Positions 44,649-53,637 are shown, counted from the stretch's first letter. The stretch is DNA of 64,000 bases from Tolumonas sp008015085 (GCA_029265125.1 JAJUJX010000005.1:62001-126000), one strand, 5' to 3'. Translations and numbers: made by a program. Notes: a model not told the origin generated them from the sequence alone.

Positions 44649-44744
44649 GCGGCTTTGCCGCCAGGCATCGTGCCTGAAGGTGATGGGAATCTATCCCAGC
44701 CCTGAGCTTCCATTCCTGGAGTCTGAACTTACTGCATCAGACTC
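44649..44744. other. Block of four consecutive hairpins upstream of deoC
   Basis: Four perfect stems follow one another: GCGGC-TTT-GCCGC (44649-44661), CAGGCA-TCG-TGCCTG (44662-44676), TGGGA-ATCTA-TCCCA (44684-44698) and GAGTCTGA ... TCAGACTC (44719-44744, 10-base loop). The first two abut with no gap. They lie 68-163 bp before the deoC start and none has a T tract on either strand. The block may be an mRNA leader, a repeat element or a small RNA. Confidence 0.5.
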
Positions 44745-44861
44745 TTAGATAACGCGAAATGGCGCAATAGCGAAGTATTGTGCAGAGTGGTAAGAATATC
44801 GTGAAAAATCATCGAATTCCTCTACTCCAGACACATTTCATTGGGAAAATAGCGTAAACCG

Positions 44862-45638
44862 CTATGATGAGACTGAAATGCGGAACATTTTTTCGGCATT
44901 AATTGCAATTTGCTGACTTAATTCCGTAACAGATGTATGACGTAACAATGCTAATTCCTGCAGCACTTCGGGCAGATAGGCGGGTTCATTGCGTTCGCCC
45001 TGATGACCAGCAAGTGGCATCGTGGGCCCATCGGTTTCCAGCAATAAGCTGTCTATTGGAAGTTTGGCCACCGCCTTGCGGGTTTTTTCTGCTCGTTCAT
45101 AAGTGATCACACCACCAATGCCGAGCATAAAGTTCAGCTCAATAAATTGTTCCGCTTGCTGCCGTGAACCGGAAAATGCATGCCAGACACCACCACGAGG
45201 CAGATCAAATTGTTTAACCACCCGCAGCAATTCATTAAACGCCTTGCGGCAATGCAGGATCACCGGCAGCTGATAGCGACTCGCCAGTGCCAGCTGTTTT
45301 TCAAGCATCTCAATTTGCAATGACATCGGCACATCCACTGCACCATCCAATCCACATTCGCCAATCGCCACCAATCCGGCTGGTTTACTCTTGAGATACT
45401 CCTCCAGCTCAGCAATGACGCTTTCCTTTTCTTGTGACAGAAACCAGGGATGTAACCCTAAAGCATAATAAATTGCAGGATACTGCTGATGCAGCATCGG
45501 TAATGCAGACCAGTAGGCTGAACCGATAGCTGGAACAACCCAGCGGTTCACGCCCGCCAATTGACTGCGTTCAAGCACCAGTGGCAGGTCTGCTGCATAT
45601 TCCTGAAGATCGAGATGAATGTGGGTATCAGTTAGCAT
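44862..45638 (-). CDS. yjjV: TatD-family metal-dependent hydrolase YjjV
   Basis: 258 residues, amidohydrolase-like TIM barrel, probable metal-dependent DNase. Metal ligands are in TDTHIHLDLQEY (HxH), AIGECGLDGA (Glu), ILHCRKAFNELL (His), VWHAFSGSRQQAEQF (His) and LLLETDGPTMPL (Asp). It resembles E. coli YjjV more than TatD or YcfH; yjjV also lies near deoC in E. coli. It starts 13 bp after the terminator at 45652-45673, so it needs its own promoter or read-through. Confidence 0.85.
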   Translation of the reverse strand: MLTDTHIHLDLQEYAADLPLVLERSQLAGVNRWVVPAIGSAYWSALPMLHQQYPAIYYALGLHPWFLSQEKESVIAELEEYLKSKPAGLVAIGECGLDGAVDVPMSLQIEMLEKQLALASRYQLPVILHCRKAFNELLRVVKQFDLPRGGVWHAFSGSRQQAEQFIELNFMLGIGGVITYERAEKTRKAVAKLPIDSLLLETDGPTMPLAGHQGERNEPAYLPEVLQELALLRHTSVTELSQQIAINAEKMFRISVSS

Positions 45639-45651
45639 TTCAGTAAATGAA

Positions 45652-45673
45652 AAAGGCCGTCGATACGGCCTTT
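45652..45673 (-). terminator. Intrinsic terminator of the outer-membrane protein gene
   Basis: AAAGGCCGT (45652-45660), loop CGAT, ACGGCCTTT (45665-45673). On the minus strand it is followed by TTTCATTT. It lies 20 bp beyond the stop at 45694. Confidence 0.8.
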
Positions 45674-45693
45674 ATATGCTAATTAATTCAAAC

Positions 45694-46488
45694 CTAGAAG
45701 CGTAATGACGCTTTAATACCAAATTCTAGCGTCGTGTTATGAGGCTCATAACCATAGTATGTACTAGAGCCATCAGAGAAAACAACAACGTCAGATTTAT
45801 TAATATTCCAGTAGTCGATATACGGACCAACAGCTAAATCATTAATACGGTACATGCTCGAAAACTTGAGCCCATATCCGCTGTCTTGTCTATTGTTGAG
45901 ATCAGGATAATCAGAGGAAGCATCAGATAGCTGCGATGTCTGCTGGCCTCTAAGCAGATAATCGAATTCGAACATACTATCTAATACTGAATCAGTATTA
46001 ATTGAGATCCGATGATTTACACCAATTGGTAAATAATAATAACGGCTTTCACGCTGATAACCCCAATATCCAGTGCTGGTTTCTCCGCGAGAGTCATTTT
46101 TCAAATAACGGAAACCAAAGCCAGTATAAGGTGCCAACACGCTGTTACCCATCATATGGTCTTTACCAAATAACGGACGAACTTCCAGATAATAATCTGG
46201 ATTATTATCAGATGTACCTGAACCGCTGTAGTCAACTTTCCCATATGCAAATCGACCATTTAATTTAAAGAACCAGTCGTTTTGCAAAGACATAGAAGTG
46301 GTGTAATCAACGCCTAACTTTATGCCATCATTTTTTACAGCAAGACTAGGCTCTTTGTAAGTATAATCCGAAACACTTACACCCAATTCCTGACCAGTTT
46401 GAGTGCCTAATGTTTTATCAGATGCAGATGCAGATACTGCACAAAAAGCAGCGAGTACAGCGATGGACGGCGTGATCATTTTTTTCAT
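45694..46488 (-). CDS. Outer-membrane beta-barrel protein of unknown function
   Basis: 264 residues. MKKMITPSIAVLAAFCAVSASA is a signal peptide. The mature part alternates polar and aromatic residues in strands rich in Tyr, Ser and Gly, and ends LEFGIKASLRF with the terminal Phe of outer-membrane barrels. Ten or so strands seem possible. It has its own terminator and no operon partner. The local base composition is more AT-rich than the flanking deo and prfC genes. I do not recognise the family. Confidence 0.7.
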   Translation of the reverse strand: MKKMITPSIAVLAAFCAVSASASDKTLGTQTGQELGVSVSDYTYKEPSLAVKNDGIKLGVDYTTSMSLQNDWFFKLNGRFAYGKVDYSGSGTSDNNPDYYLEVRPLFGKDHMMGNSVLAPYTGFGFRYLKNDSRGETSTGYWGYQRESRYYYLPIGVNHRISINTDSVLDSMFEFDYLLRGQQTSQLSDASSDYPDLNNRQDSGYGLKFSSMYRINDLAVGPYIDYWNINKSDVVVFSDGSSTYYGYEPHNTTLEFGIKASLRF

Positions 46489-46591
46489 GATACATCCCTA
46501 TATGATATGTAAACTAAAGTAATATCCGGTAATTTTTATAAAATCGATAAATTATCCATCGTTTGGATTTATAGTTCAAATAAATTTAAAA

Positions 46592-46614
46592 AGGCCTCCA
46601 GGTGCAGGAAGCCT
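46592..46614 (-). terminator. Intrinsic terminator of prfC
   Basis: AGGCCTCC (46592-46599) pairs with GGAAGCCT (46607-46614) through one G-U pair. On the minus strand it is followed by TTTTTAAA. It lies 41 bp beyond the prfC stop. Confidence 0.65.
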
Positions 46615-46655
46615 AATATAACAAATAATTAGTACGTAATTTTGTACCCGAAAAA

Positions 46656-48242
46656 TCAGTGTTCCCGGGTTTTGTGGAACTTCACATCCGGATAACGTTC
46701 CATCGTCAGGTTCAGGTTCACCATGGTCGGTGCGACATACGCCAGGTTATCGCCCCCATCCAGTGCCAGGTTCAGTGAACATTTACGCTGGAACTCATCA
46801 AATTTCTTCGCATCATCACAAGTGACCCAACGCGCCGTGGAGACGTTAATGGTCTCGTAAATCGCTTCAACGTTGTATTCGGATTTCAGACGCGAAACAA
46901 CCACATCGAACTGCAGTACACCGACCGCACCCACAATCAGATCGTTATTCTCGATCGGACGGAACACCTGTACTGCACCTTCTTCTGACAGCTGAACCAG
47001 CCCTTTCAGCAGCTGTTTCTGCTTGAGCGGATCTTTCAGACGGATACGACGGAACAGCTCCGGCGCAAAATTCGGAATACCGCTGAAATGTAAATCTTCG
47101 CCCTGTGTGAAGGTATCACCAATCTGGATGGTACCGTGGTTATGCAGACCGATAATATCGCCAGGATAAGCCTCTTCAGCCTGTTCACGATCCCCGGCCA
47201 TGAAGGTGACCGCATCGGAGATATTCACATCTTTACCGATACGCACATGGCGCATCTTCATGCCTTTTTCGTATTTACCAGAAACTACTCGCATAAAGGC
47301 AATACGGTCACGGTGTTTCGGATCCATGTTCGCCTGAATTTTGAAAACAAATCCAGCAAATTTTTCTTCCGTAGCTTCTACCATACGGGTATCGGTTTTA
47401 CGCGGCATCGGTGCCGGAGCCCATTCAGTCAGGCCATCGAGCATATGATCCACACCAAAGTTACCCAGTGCGGTACCGAAGAAGACCGGTGTCATTTCCC
47501 CTTTCAGGAATTCTTCCAGATCAAATTCGTGGGAAGCTCCTTGCACCAGCTCCAGCTCTTCACGTAACTGAGCCGCCAGATCTTCACCGACTGCAGCATC
47601 CAGTTCCGGGCTGTTCAACCCTTTAACGATACGCACTTCCTGAATAGTGTGGCCCTGACCAGACTGATACAGGTAGGTCTCATCTTTCGCCAGATGGTAA
47701 ACCCCTTTGAACAGCTTGCCACAACCGATAGGCCAGGTGATAGGTGCACACTTGATCTTCAGTTCATTCTCGACTTCATCCAGCAGTTCCATCGGATCGC
47801 GGATATCACGGTCAAGTTTGTTCATGAAGGTCAGGATCGGGGTATCACGCAGACGGGTTACTTCCATCAGCTTGCGGGTACGATCCTCAACCCCTTTTGC
47901 TGCATCAATAACCATCAGGCAGCAGTCTACCGCTGTCAGTGTACGATAGGTGTCTTCCGAGAAGTCTTCGTGACCCGGTGTATCCAGCAGGTTGACCAGA
48001 CTATCGCGGTAAGGGAACTGCATCACAGAAGTGGTAATGGAAATACCACGCTGCTTTTCCATTTCCATCCAGTCAGACTTGGCATGCTGACCTGAGCCAC
48101 CACGGCCTTTGACCGTACCGGCAGTCTGAATCGCACGTCCGAATAACAGAACTTTTTCAGTAATGGTTGTTTTACCCGCATCCGGGTGAGAAATAATGGC
48201 GAAAGTACGGCGCTTACCCACTTCCTGAAGAAAATCTGGCAT
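46656..48242 (-). CDS. prfC: Peptide chain release factor 3
   Basis: 528 residues, the usual length. RF3 is a translational GTPase that recycles RF1 and RF2 from the ribosome. The G1 motif is SHPDAGKTTITEK, switch I contains the conserved RGISITTSVMQF, G3 is DTPGHEDFSEDTYR, and G4 is NKLD (MNKLDRDIRDP). It is transcribed alone with a terminator downstream. Confidence 0.97.
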   Translation of the reverse strand: MPDFLQEVGKRRTFAIISHPDAGKTTITEKVLLFGRAIQTAGTVKGRGGSGQHAKSDWMEMEKQRGISITTSVMQFPYRDSLVNLLDTPGHEDFSEDTYRTLTAVDCCLMVIDAAKGVEDRTRKLMEVTRLRDTPILTFMNKLDRDIRDPMELLDEVENELKIKCAPITWPIGCGKLFKGVYHLAKDETYLYQSGQGHTIQEVRIVKGLNSPELDAAVGEDLAAQLREELELVQGASHEFDLEEFLKGEMTPVFFGTALGNFGVDHMLDGLTEWAPAPMPRKTDTRMVEATEEKFAGFVFKIQANMDPKHRDRIAFMRVVSGKYEKGMKMRHVRIGKDVNISDAVTFMAGDREQAEEAYPGDIIGLHNHGTIQIGDTFTQGEDLHFSGIPNFAPELFRRIRLKDPLKQKQLLKGLVQLSEEGAVQVFRPIENNDLIVGAVGVLQFDVVVSRLKSEYNVEAIYETINVSTARWVTCDDAKKFDEFQRKCSLNLALDGGDNLAYVAPTMVNLNLTMERYPDVKFHKTREH

Positions 48243-48385
48243 TTTCTGTCTCTGACTGGCTGGTTATACATCAAAACTTGGGGGCGGATTATAAACCGTG
48301 TCACTGATTTTTCCCATGACTGATAAACATGGGGGATTCCGCAGATATGAGATACCTGCGGAGAGCTCGAATAAAAAGAATAGAT

Positions 48386-48988
48386 TCAGGCAGCAGCCGG
48401 GTTGTAACGGCCAGGTTTGTGGTTGGTTGCCAGCACGACATTGACGATGATGGCAGCAAATACCGAAAGAAATAACACAGACCAAGAGGTAACCAAAGCA
48501 GAGGAAAGTACAATCGCGCAGTCCATCCCCATCTGAATTTTACCGGCGCTCAACCCGTAGCGTTCTTGTAGCCAGAGGCAGAGAATATTAAACCCGCCAA
48601 GACTAGCCCGATGACGAAACAGGATCAGTAAACCGACACCAATCAGCACACTGCCCATCATCGCTGCATAAAGTGGACGGATCTGATTTAACTGCATCCA
48701 TTGATGCAAATGATCACCAAGAAAAGAAACCGCAGAAACAGCGATTAGCGTCTTCGCCACAAATAAACAGCCCAGACGTTTCCATGCCAGCCAGTAAAAA
48801 GGCACGTTCAGCATAAAAAACAGCTGACCAAAGCTCAGTGGTAACACCTTATGCAGTAGCAAAGCCAATCCAGCGGTTCCACCAACAACCAAACCCGGCT
48901 GATTAAAAAAGACAATTCCCAGAGAAATCAGACCGGTTGCAGTCAGCATGGCTAATACATCTTCGATCCAATTGTGTTGAGCAGGCAT
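48386..48988 (-). CDS. YitT-family membrane protein
   Basis: 200 residues with five to six hydrophobic helices. The N-terminal GLISLGIVFFNQPGLVVGGT is typical of the YitT family (formerly DUF161). The pattern GGFNILCLWLQERYGLSAGK in the second half repeats the logic of the first (an internal duplication known for this family). It is an inner-membrane protein of unknown function. It lies on the prfC strand, 143 bp upstream of prfC, with a 7-bp hairpin (48338-48362) in the gap. Confidence 0.8.
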   Translation of the reverse strand: MPAQHNWIEDVLAMLTATGLISLGIVFFNQPGLVVGGTAGLALLLHKVLPLSFGQLFFMLNVPFYWLAWKRLGCLFVAKTLIAVSAVSFLGDHLHQWMQLNQIRPLYAAMMGSVLIGVGLLILFRHRASLGGFNILCLWLQERYGLSAGKIQMGMDCAIVLSSALVTSWSVLFLSVFAAIIVNVVLATNHKPGRYNPAAA

Positions 48989-49174
48989 TTCAGTTCCATC
49001 AGGTAAACATAACCGCCGTCATGCTAGCAAGATCACAGTTTTTGCCCACCTTTTGCAGGTCAGAGTCTGAGTGCAGAGATGTAAACTTCGAATGACAACA
49101 AACTCACCATAACAGTGCAAATGGCAGCCATCGTAGATATATCAAGAAAAGGAAGAAAACCTGAAAAGAAATTA
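48989..49174. other. Gap upstream of the YitT gene
   Basis: 186 bp between the YitT start and the Fur-box-like palindrome. It should hold the YitT promoter on the minus strand. I see no other convincing feature. A minus-strand frame that crosses 49060-49290 runs through the candidate small RNA and is rejected. Confidence 0.4.
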
Positions 49175-49203
49175 TTGATAATAATTATCAATTGCATTAG
49201 ATT
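49175..49203 (+). promoter_or_regulatory. Promoter with overlapping Fur-box-like palindrome
   Basis: TTGATAATAATTATCAA (49175-49191) is a near-perfect 17-bp dyad around a central A and matches the 7-1-7 Fur box (TGATAATnATTATCA). The same bases give a -35 TTGATA (49175-49180), then exactly 17 bp, then a -10-like TAGATT (49198-49203). A Fur dimer here would block RNA polymerase directly. Confidence 0.7.
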
Positions 49204-49209
49204 CATTAC

Positions 49210-49303
49210 ATCGTAATGTTGAGCGGTACTCTGTAGGCCCACCCTTTTTTCCTCCTCAGAAGGGTGACATTTCCGAGGCTGGTTAATCACCAGCCTCTTT
49301 TTT
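49210..49303 (+). ncRNA. Candidate Fur-regulated small RNA
   Basis: About 94 nt, assuming a start about 7 nt after the -10. A hairpin CACCCTT (49240-49246) / AAGGGTG (49260-49266) presents the loop TTTTCCTCCTCAG, complementary to Shine-Dalgarno sequences. Then comes a strong intrinsic terminator: GAGGCTGGT (49275-49283), loop TAATC, ACCAGCCTC (49289-49297), six Ts (49298-49303). Both flanking genes are on the minus strand and the T tract exists only on the plus strand, so this terminator serves no neighbouring gene. No RyhB core sequence is visible. No ribosome-binding site plus open frame was found in it. Confidence 0.6.
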
Positions 49304-49318
49304 ATCCAAAATCAGCAA

Positions 49319-50056
49319 TCAACTACGGCGCTGTCTGACTGCTTCAAACAGGCATATCCCGGTCGCCACGGATACGTTCAGACTGGATACTGCCCCCGCC
49401 ATCGGAATGCTGATCAGCTCATCGCAATGCTCACGGGTCAAACGACGCATACCATCGCCTTCAGCCCCCATCACTAGCGCCAGCGAGCCTGTCAGTTTGG
49501 CAGCAAACACATCATGGGTCGCTTCACCTGCCGTACCAACCACCCAGACACCTTTGTCTTTCAGCTCACGCAGCGTACGAGCCAGATTGGTGACCTGAAT
49601 AAATGGTACGCTTTCGGCGGCACCACAGGCCACCTTGCGGGCAGTGCCCGTCAAGCTCACCGATTTATCCCGGGGCACAATGAGTGCGTGCACACCTGCT
49701 GCATCCGCAGTACGCAGACACGCGCCCAGATTGTGCGGATCGGTTACTCCATCCAATACCAGAAAAAAGGGTGTCTGTTCTTTCTCCAGAATTTTATCCA
49801 GATCAGACTCATCCAGTTTGCGGCCTTCCCGCACTCGCGCAATGATGCCCTGATGGATAGCCCCTTCCGCTTTATCATCCAGTGTTTTGCGCTGCACATA
49901 CTGAATACTGACACCATATTGCTGCAACGTAGCCAGCAATGGCTGCAGGCGGTCATCATCACGCCCTTTTAAAACCCATGCTTCCAGAAAACGCTCCGGC
50001 GCAGTTTCAAGCAAAGCTTTGACCGCATGGATCCCATAAATCAATTCGCTACTCAT
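49319..50056 (-). CDS. rlmB: 23S rRNA (guanosine-2'-O-)-methyltransferase RlmB
   Basis: 245 residues, SpoU/TrmH family. It methylates the 2'-O of G2251 of 23S rRNA. An N-terminal ribosome-binding substrate domain (IYGIHAVKALLETAPERFLE) precedes the knotted SAM-binding domain with LDGVTDPHNLGACLRTADAA, MGAEGDGMRRLTREHCD and SIPMAGAVSSLNVSVATGI. Its start overlaps the rnr stop by 4 bp (ATGA), so the two are translationally coupled, as in E. coli. Confidence 0.96.
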   Translation of the reverse strand: MSSELIYGIHAVKALLETAPERFLEAWVLKGRDDDRLQPLLATLQQYGVSIQYVQRKTLDDKAEGAIHQGIIARVREGRKLDESDLDKILEKEQTPFFLVLDGVTDPHNLGACLRTADAAGVHALIVPRDKSVSLTGTARKVACGAAESVPFIQVTNLARTLRELKDKGVWVVGTAGEATHDVFAAKLTGSLALVMGAEGDGMRRLTREHCDELISIPMAGAVSSLNVSVATGICLFEAVRQRRS

Positions 50057-52482
50057 TTCTTCGCTTTTCCCTGACGTTTTTTACGATCGCTTTTCTTGGC
50101 AGATCGCGAACGCTCAATTTTATCACTGCCACCAGCCCGATGTTTGCCTTTTTGCTTACGTTCTTTTCCTGCCGGAGCCGCCGCTTTTTCCGCATCAGCA
50201 GAAGCTTTACGTTGTTTGCTACGTTCACGCTTACCCTGAATATCACTGAGTAATTTCTGCTTTTTCTTCGCATCTTTACCCGTAAACACCAGCGGATCTT
50301 CCACCAGCATCAGGTCAATCTTACGATCATCCAGATTGACACCTACCACCTTGACTTTCACTTTATCGCCAAGACGATAAACGCGGCGGAAGTTTTCACC
50401 AATCAGCGTCTGACGTGCCGGATCAAACTGGTAATAGTCATTGGTTAATGTAGAAACATGCACCAGACCGTCGATGTTCAGCTCAGCCAGCCGGATAAAA
50501 CACCCGAATGAAGTCACATTCGCAATCACGCCATCAAATTCAGAGCCGACGTGATCCTGCATATATTCACATTTCAGCCAGTCAGCCACATCGCGTGTGG
50601 CATCATCTGCCCGGCGTTCGGTCATCGAACACTGCAAGCCCATCGGCGCAATTTCATCATAGGAATAATGATAGCCACCGGTCGGCGTCCATTTGTGTTT
50701 CGGATTTCCTTCCTGACGCGCAATCTCGTATTTGATCGCACGGTGGAGCAGTAAATCAGGATAACGGCGGATCGGTGATGTAAAATGTGCATAGGATTTC
50801 AGCGCCAGACCAAAATGGCCGACATTATCCGCACTGTATTGTGCCTGTTGCATAGAACGCAGCAGCATGGTGTTGATCAATTCTACATCTGGTCGATCCT
50901 GCACCAGCGCCGCTAACTCCGCATAATCTTTCGGTTCCGGCTCCAGACCGCCTTTCAGTTCCAGCCCCAATTCACCAAGGAACTGGCGGAACGTTTCCAG
51001 CTTCAGTTCCCCCGGACGCTCATGCACACGGAACAGTGTTTCTGCTTCCTGTTTTTCGATGAACTTCGCCGCAGCCACATTCGCCTGAATCATGCACTCT
51101 TCAATCAGCTTGTGTGCATCATTGCGGATCAGCGGCACAATCCGTTCAATTTTGCGTTGGGCATTGAAGATAAAGCGGGTTTCATCGCTTTCGAACTCAA
51201 CAGCTCCACGGTGATGACGTTCCGTTTTCAGGGCATGATAAAGCTTATGCAACTCCTCAATATGCGGCACTAATGCAGCATATTGTTCACGTAACTTAAG
51301 ATCACCATCCAGAATCGCAGCCACCTTGGTATAGGTCAGGCGGGCATGGGAATTCATTACTGCTTCGTAGAATTTATAACCTGACAGACGTCCAGCTTCA
51401 GAAATAGTCATCTCACAGACCATACAGAGACGATCCACCTGCGGGTTCAGTGAGCATAAGCCGTTCGAGAGCACTTCCGGCAGCATCGGCACCACAAACT
51501 CAGGGAAATAGACCGAGTTACCACGGTTATGCGCTTCATGATCCAAGGCGGTAGTCGGACGCACATAATAAGAGACATCAGCAATCGCGACCCACAAACG
51601 CCAGCCGCCGCCACGTTTACGTTCACAGAATACAGCATCATCAAAATCGCGGGCATCTTCACCATCAATCGTGACCAGAGGCAATTCCCGCAGATCAACC
51701 CGTCCTACTTTCGCCTCTTCCGGCACTTGTTCGGTCAGCGATTTGATCTGAGTCAGTACTTCCTGAGGCCACTCATGCGGAATACCGAATTTGCGGATGG
51801 CAATATCGATTTCCATGCCAGGATCCATATTATCGCCCAGCACTTCCAGAATTTGACCCATTGCATTCAGTCGACCAGTAGGACGCTGCGTAACCCGCAC
51901 CACCACAATCTGGCTCTGACGTGCACCCAAAGTAGCATCAGGCGGGATCAGAATATCCTGAATAATCCGGTTATCATCCGGTACGACAAAGCCAACCCCG
52001 TTTTCGACAAAATAGCGACCAACCAGATCCATATCCCGCGACTGCAGCAGGCGCACCAATCTGGCTTCCTGACGGCCTTTGGCATCGGTTTTGGTTGGTT
52101 GTACCAATACATAATCGCCATGCATCAGGCTCGCCATGTCCCACTGATTCAGGAAAAGATCAGCACCACCGCCGTCCGGGCGCAGGAAACCATAGCCATC
52201 TTTGTGGCCAATGACATATCCTTTGATCAAATTGAGTTTATCCGGCAATGCATACGTCCGCCCCCGGGTAAACACCAGTTGCCCGTCACGTTCCATTGCA
52301 CGCAGGCGACGACGCAATCCTTCGATCTGCTCTTCATCTTCCAGCATCAATGTCTTTTCAATTTCATCCCGGGACATCGGTCGCCCATTCTTTTCAATCA
52401 GCGACAGAATAAGTTCTCGACTGGCAACGGGTTTTTCGTATTTTTCAGCTTCGCGGGCAGCGAAAGGATCCTTGGGGGACAT
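50053..52482 (-). CDS. rnr: Ribonuclease R
   Basis: 809 residues from ATG 52482; the in-frame extension upstream is unlike the family. It is a processive 3'-5' exoribonuclease able to degrade structured RNA. Order of domains: N-terminal helix-turn-helix (about 20-85), two cold-shock domains, the RNB catalytic domain with metal-binding aspartates in IDGEDARDFDDAVFCE, an S1 domain (EFDGVIANVTSFGCFIRL), and a very basic Lys/Arg-rich tail typical of RNase R. It is the first gene of rnr-rlmB. Confidence 0.96.
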   Translation of the reverse strand: MSPKDPFAAREAEKYEKPVASRELILSLIEKNGRPMSRDEIEKTLMLEDEEQIEGLRRRLRAMERDGQLVFTRGRTYALPDKLNLIKGYVIGHKDGYGFLRPDGGGADLFLNQWDMASLMHGDYVLVQPTKTDAKGRQEARLVRLLQSRDMDLVGRYFVENGVGFVVPDDNRIIQDILIPPDATLGARQSQIVVVRVTQRPTGRLNAMGQILEVLGDNMDPGMEIDIAIRKFGIPHEWPQEVLTQIKSLTEQVPEEAKVGRVDLRELPLVTIDGEDARDFDDAVFCERKRGGGWRLWVAIADVSYYVRPTTALDHEAHNRGNSVYFPEFVVPMLPEVLSNGLCSLNPQVDRLCMVCEMTISEAGRLSGYKFYEAVMNSHARLTYTKVAAILDGDLKLREQYAALVPHIEELHKLYHALKTERHHRGAVEFESDETRFIFNAQRKIERIVPLIRNDAHKLIEECMIQANVAAAKFIEKQEAETLFRVHERPGELKLETFRQFLGELGLELKGGLEPEPKDYAELAALVQDRPDVELINTMLLRSMQQAQYSADNVGHFGLALKSYAHFTSPIRRYPDLLLHRAIKYEIARQEGNPKHKWTPTGGYHYSYDEIAPMGLQCSMTERRADDATRDVADWLKCEYMQDHVGSEFDGVIANVTSFGCFIRLAELNIDGLVHVSTLTNDYYQFDPARQTLIGENFRRVYRLGDKVKVKVVGVNLDDRKIDLMLVEDPLVFTGKDAKKKQKLLSDIQGKRERSKQRKASADAEKAAAPAGKERKQKGKHRAGGSDKIERSRSAKKSDRKKRQGKAKK

Positions 52483-52620
52483 ATATAAGCCTGCCATTGG
52501 CAATAGACATAGTTTTGATGAGTATAGCGAAATCAACGAGTTCTTGTCAGAAATACAACTCTGTAACGCAATCAGCTATGCTATGTTAGTAATTATGATT
52601 TACCCAAAGAGCGGATATCT

Positions 52621-53637
52621 ATGGATGAGTTTGTCAAATCGACAGCCAATCTGAAACAAGCTGTACCTTTAATGATCAAGTATCAGATCCCAACTACACC
52701 GACTAATTATGCTCTTTGGTACACCTATGTCGCACAAACCAATCCACAGCTGAATCAGGCCATAGATAACTCCATTTCAGAAACAGGAGTCTGCTCGGCA
52801 GTGACCAGTGAACAGCTTTATCTGAAACATCTGGCAAGCAAAACCGAACGCGACAGCGAACAAGTCAAACATAGTCTGGAAGCAATTGTCACTGAGTTAC
52901 AAACAGCAGCAAAAGATACTCTGACTGACACCCAACAATTCCATCAAGTGCTGGATGCGAGTTTCTCCGAACTGGAAAAAATTGATAATGATGGTTTATC
53001 GATTGATGAAATGGTTGCGCTCGTCCGTGAACTAGTCAAAAACTCACAACAAATAGGCAAAAGTACGCAGATCTTCCGGGAACAATTAACCGATGCAGAA
53101 AAAGAAATCGGAGAACTGAAAGGTCGTATTGAAGAGATAAGAAAAGAAGCCTATGAAGACGCCCTGACCGGGGCATTAAACCGCCGTGCATTTAACACTG
53201 AGATCAATACATTATTATCAGTTAATGCTCCCTTTAGTCTGCTTATTATCGATATCGATTTCTTTAAAAATATCAATGACAACTTCGGCCATATGTTCGG
53301 CGATCATGTACTGAAATCAATTGCCCGCAGGCTGGCTGAAAGCTGCAAAAACGGGGAAACAGTTTATCGCATTGGTGGTGAGGAGTTTGCCGTGCTATTG
53401 CCAGGCCGCAAATTAATGATAGCCCGGCAGTTTGCTGAATCGCTGAGAAGAGCGATAGAACGACTCAATATTATGGACAAAAAAACCAACCAGAGGCTAA
53501 ACAGTGTAACAGCCTCTTTTGGCGTCGCGGAATATGTTGCCGGTGATGATGATCATGCATTATTGCACCGGGCAGATATGCAACTTTATAAAGCTAAACA
53601 GCTCGGACGAAACCGGGTTATGCCGATGTCACTCTGA
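52621..53637 (+). CDS. Diguanylate cyclase (GGDEF domain)
   Basis: 338 residues. The N-terminal 165 or so are helical, soluble and partly coiled coil (KEIGELKGRIEEIRKEAYED), with no membrane segment or known sensor domain. The GGDEF domain starts at DALTGALNRRAF, carries the active-site motif YRIGGEEFAVLLPGR, and keeps the metal/substrate residues in LLIIDIDFFKNINDNFGH. I see no RxxD inhibitory site before GGEEF, so product inhibition is probably absent. It ends overlapping the convergent oxyR by 9 bp. Confidence 0.9.
   Translation: MDEFVKSTANLKQAVPLMIKYQIPTTPTNYALWYTYVAQTNPQLNQAIDNSISETGVCSAVTSEQLYLKHLASKTERDSEQVKHSLEAIVTELQTAAKDTLTDTQQFHQVLDASFSELEKIDNDGLSIDEMVALVRELVKNSQQIGKSTQIFREQLTDAEKEIGELKGRIEEIRKEAYEDALTGALNRRAFNTEINTLLSVNAPFSLLIIDIDFFKNINDNFGHMFGDHVLKSIARRLAESCKNGETVYRIGGEEFAVLLPGRKLMIARQFAESLRRAIERLNIMDKKTNQRLNSVTASFGVAEYVAGDDDHALLHRADMQLYKAKQLGRNRVMPMSL

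Noticed and set aside
49060..49290. 76-codon minus-strand frame near the YitT gene
   Set aside because: It runs through the Fur-like dyad and the candidate small RNA, lacks a ribosome-binding site, and has no recognisable product.
51529..52488. 319-codon open frame opposite rnr
   Set aside because: It is antisense to conserved RNase R domains, with a composition unlike real proteins here and no initiation signal.
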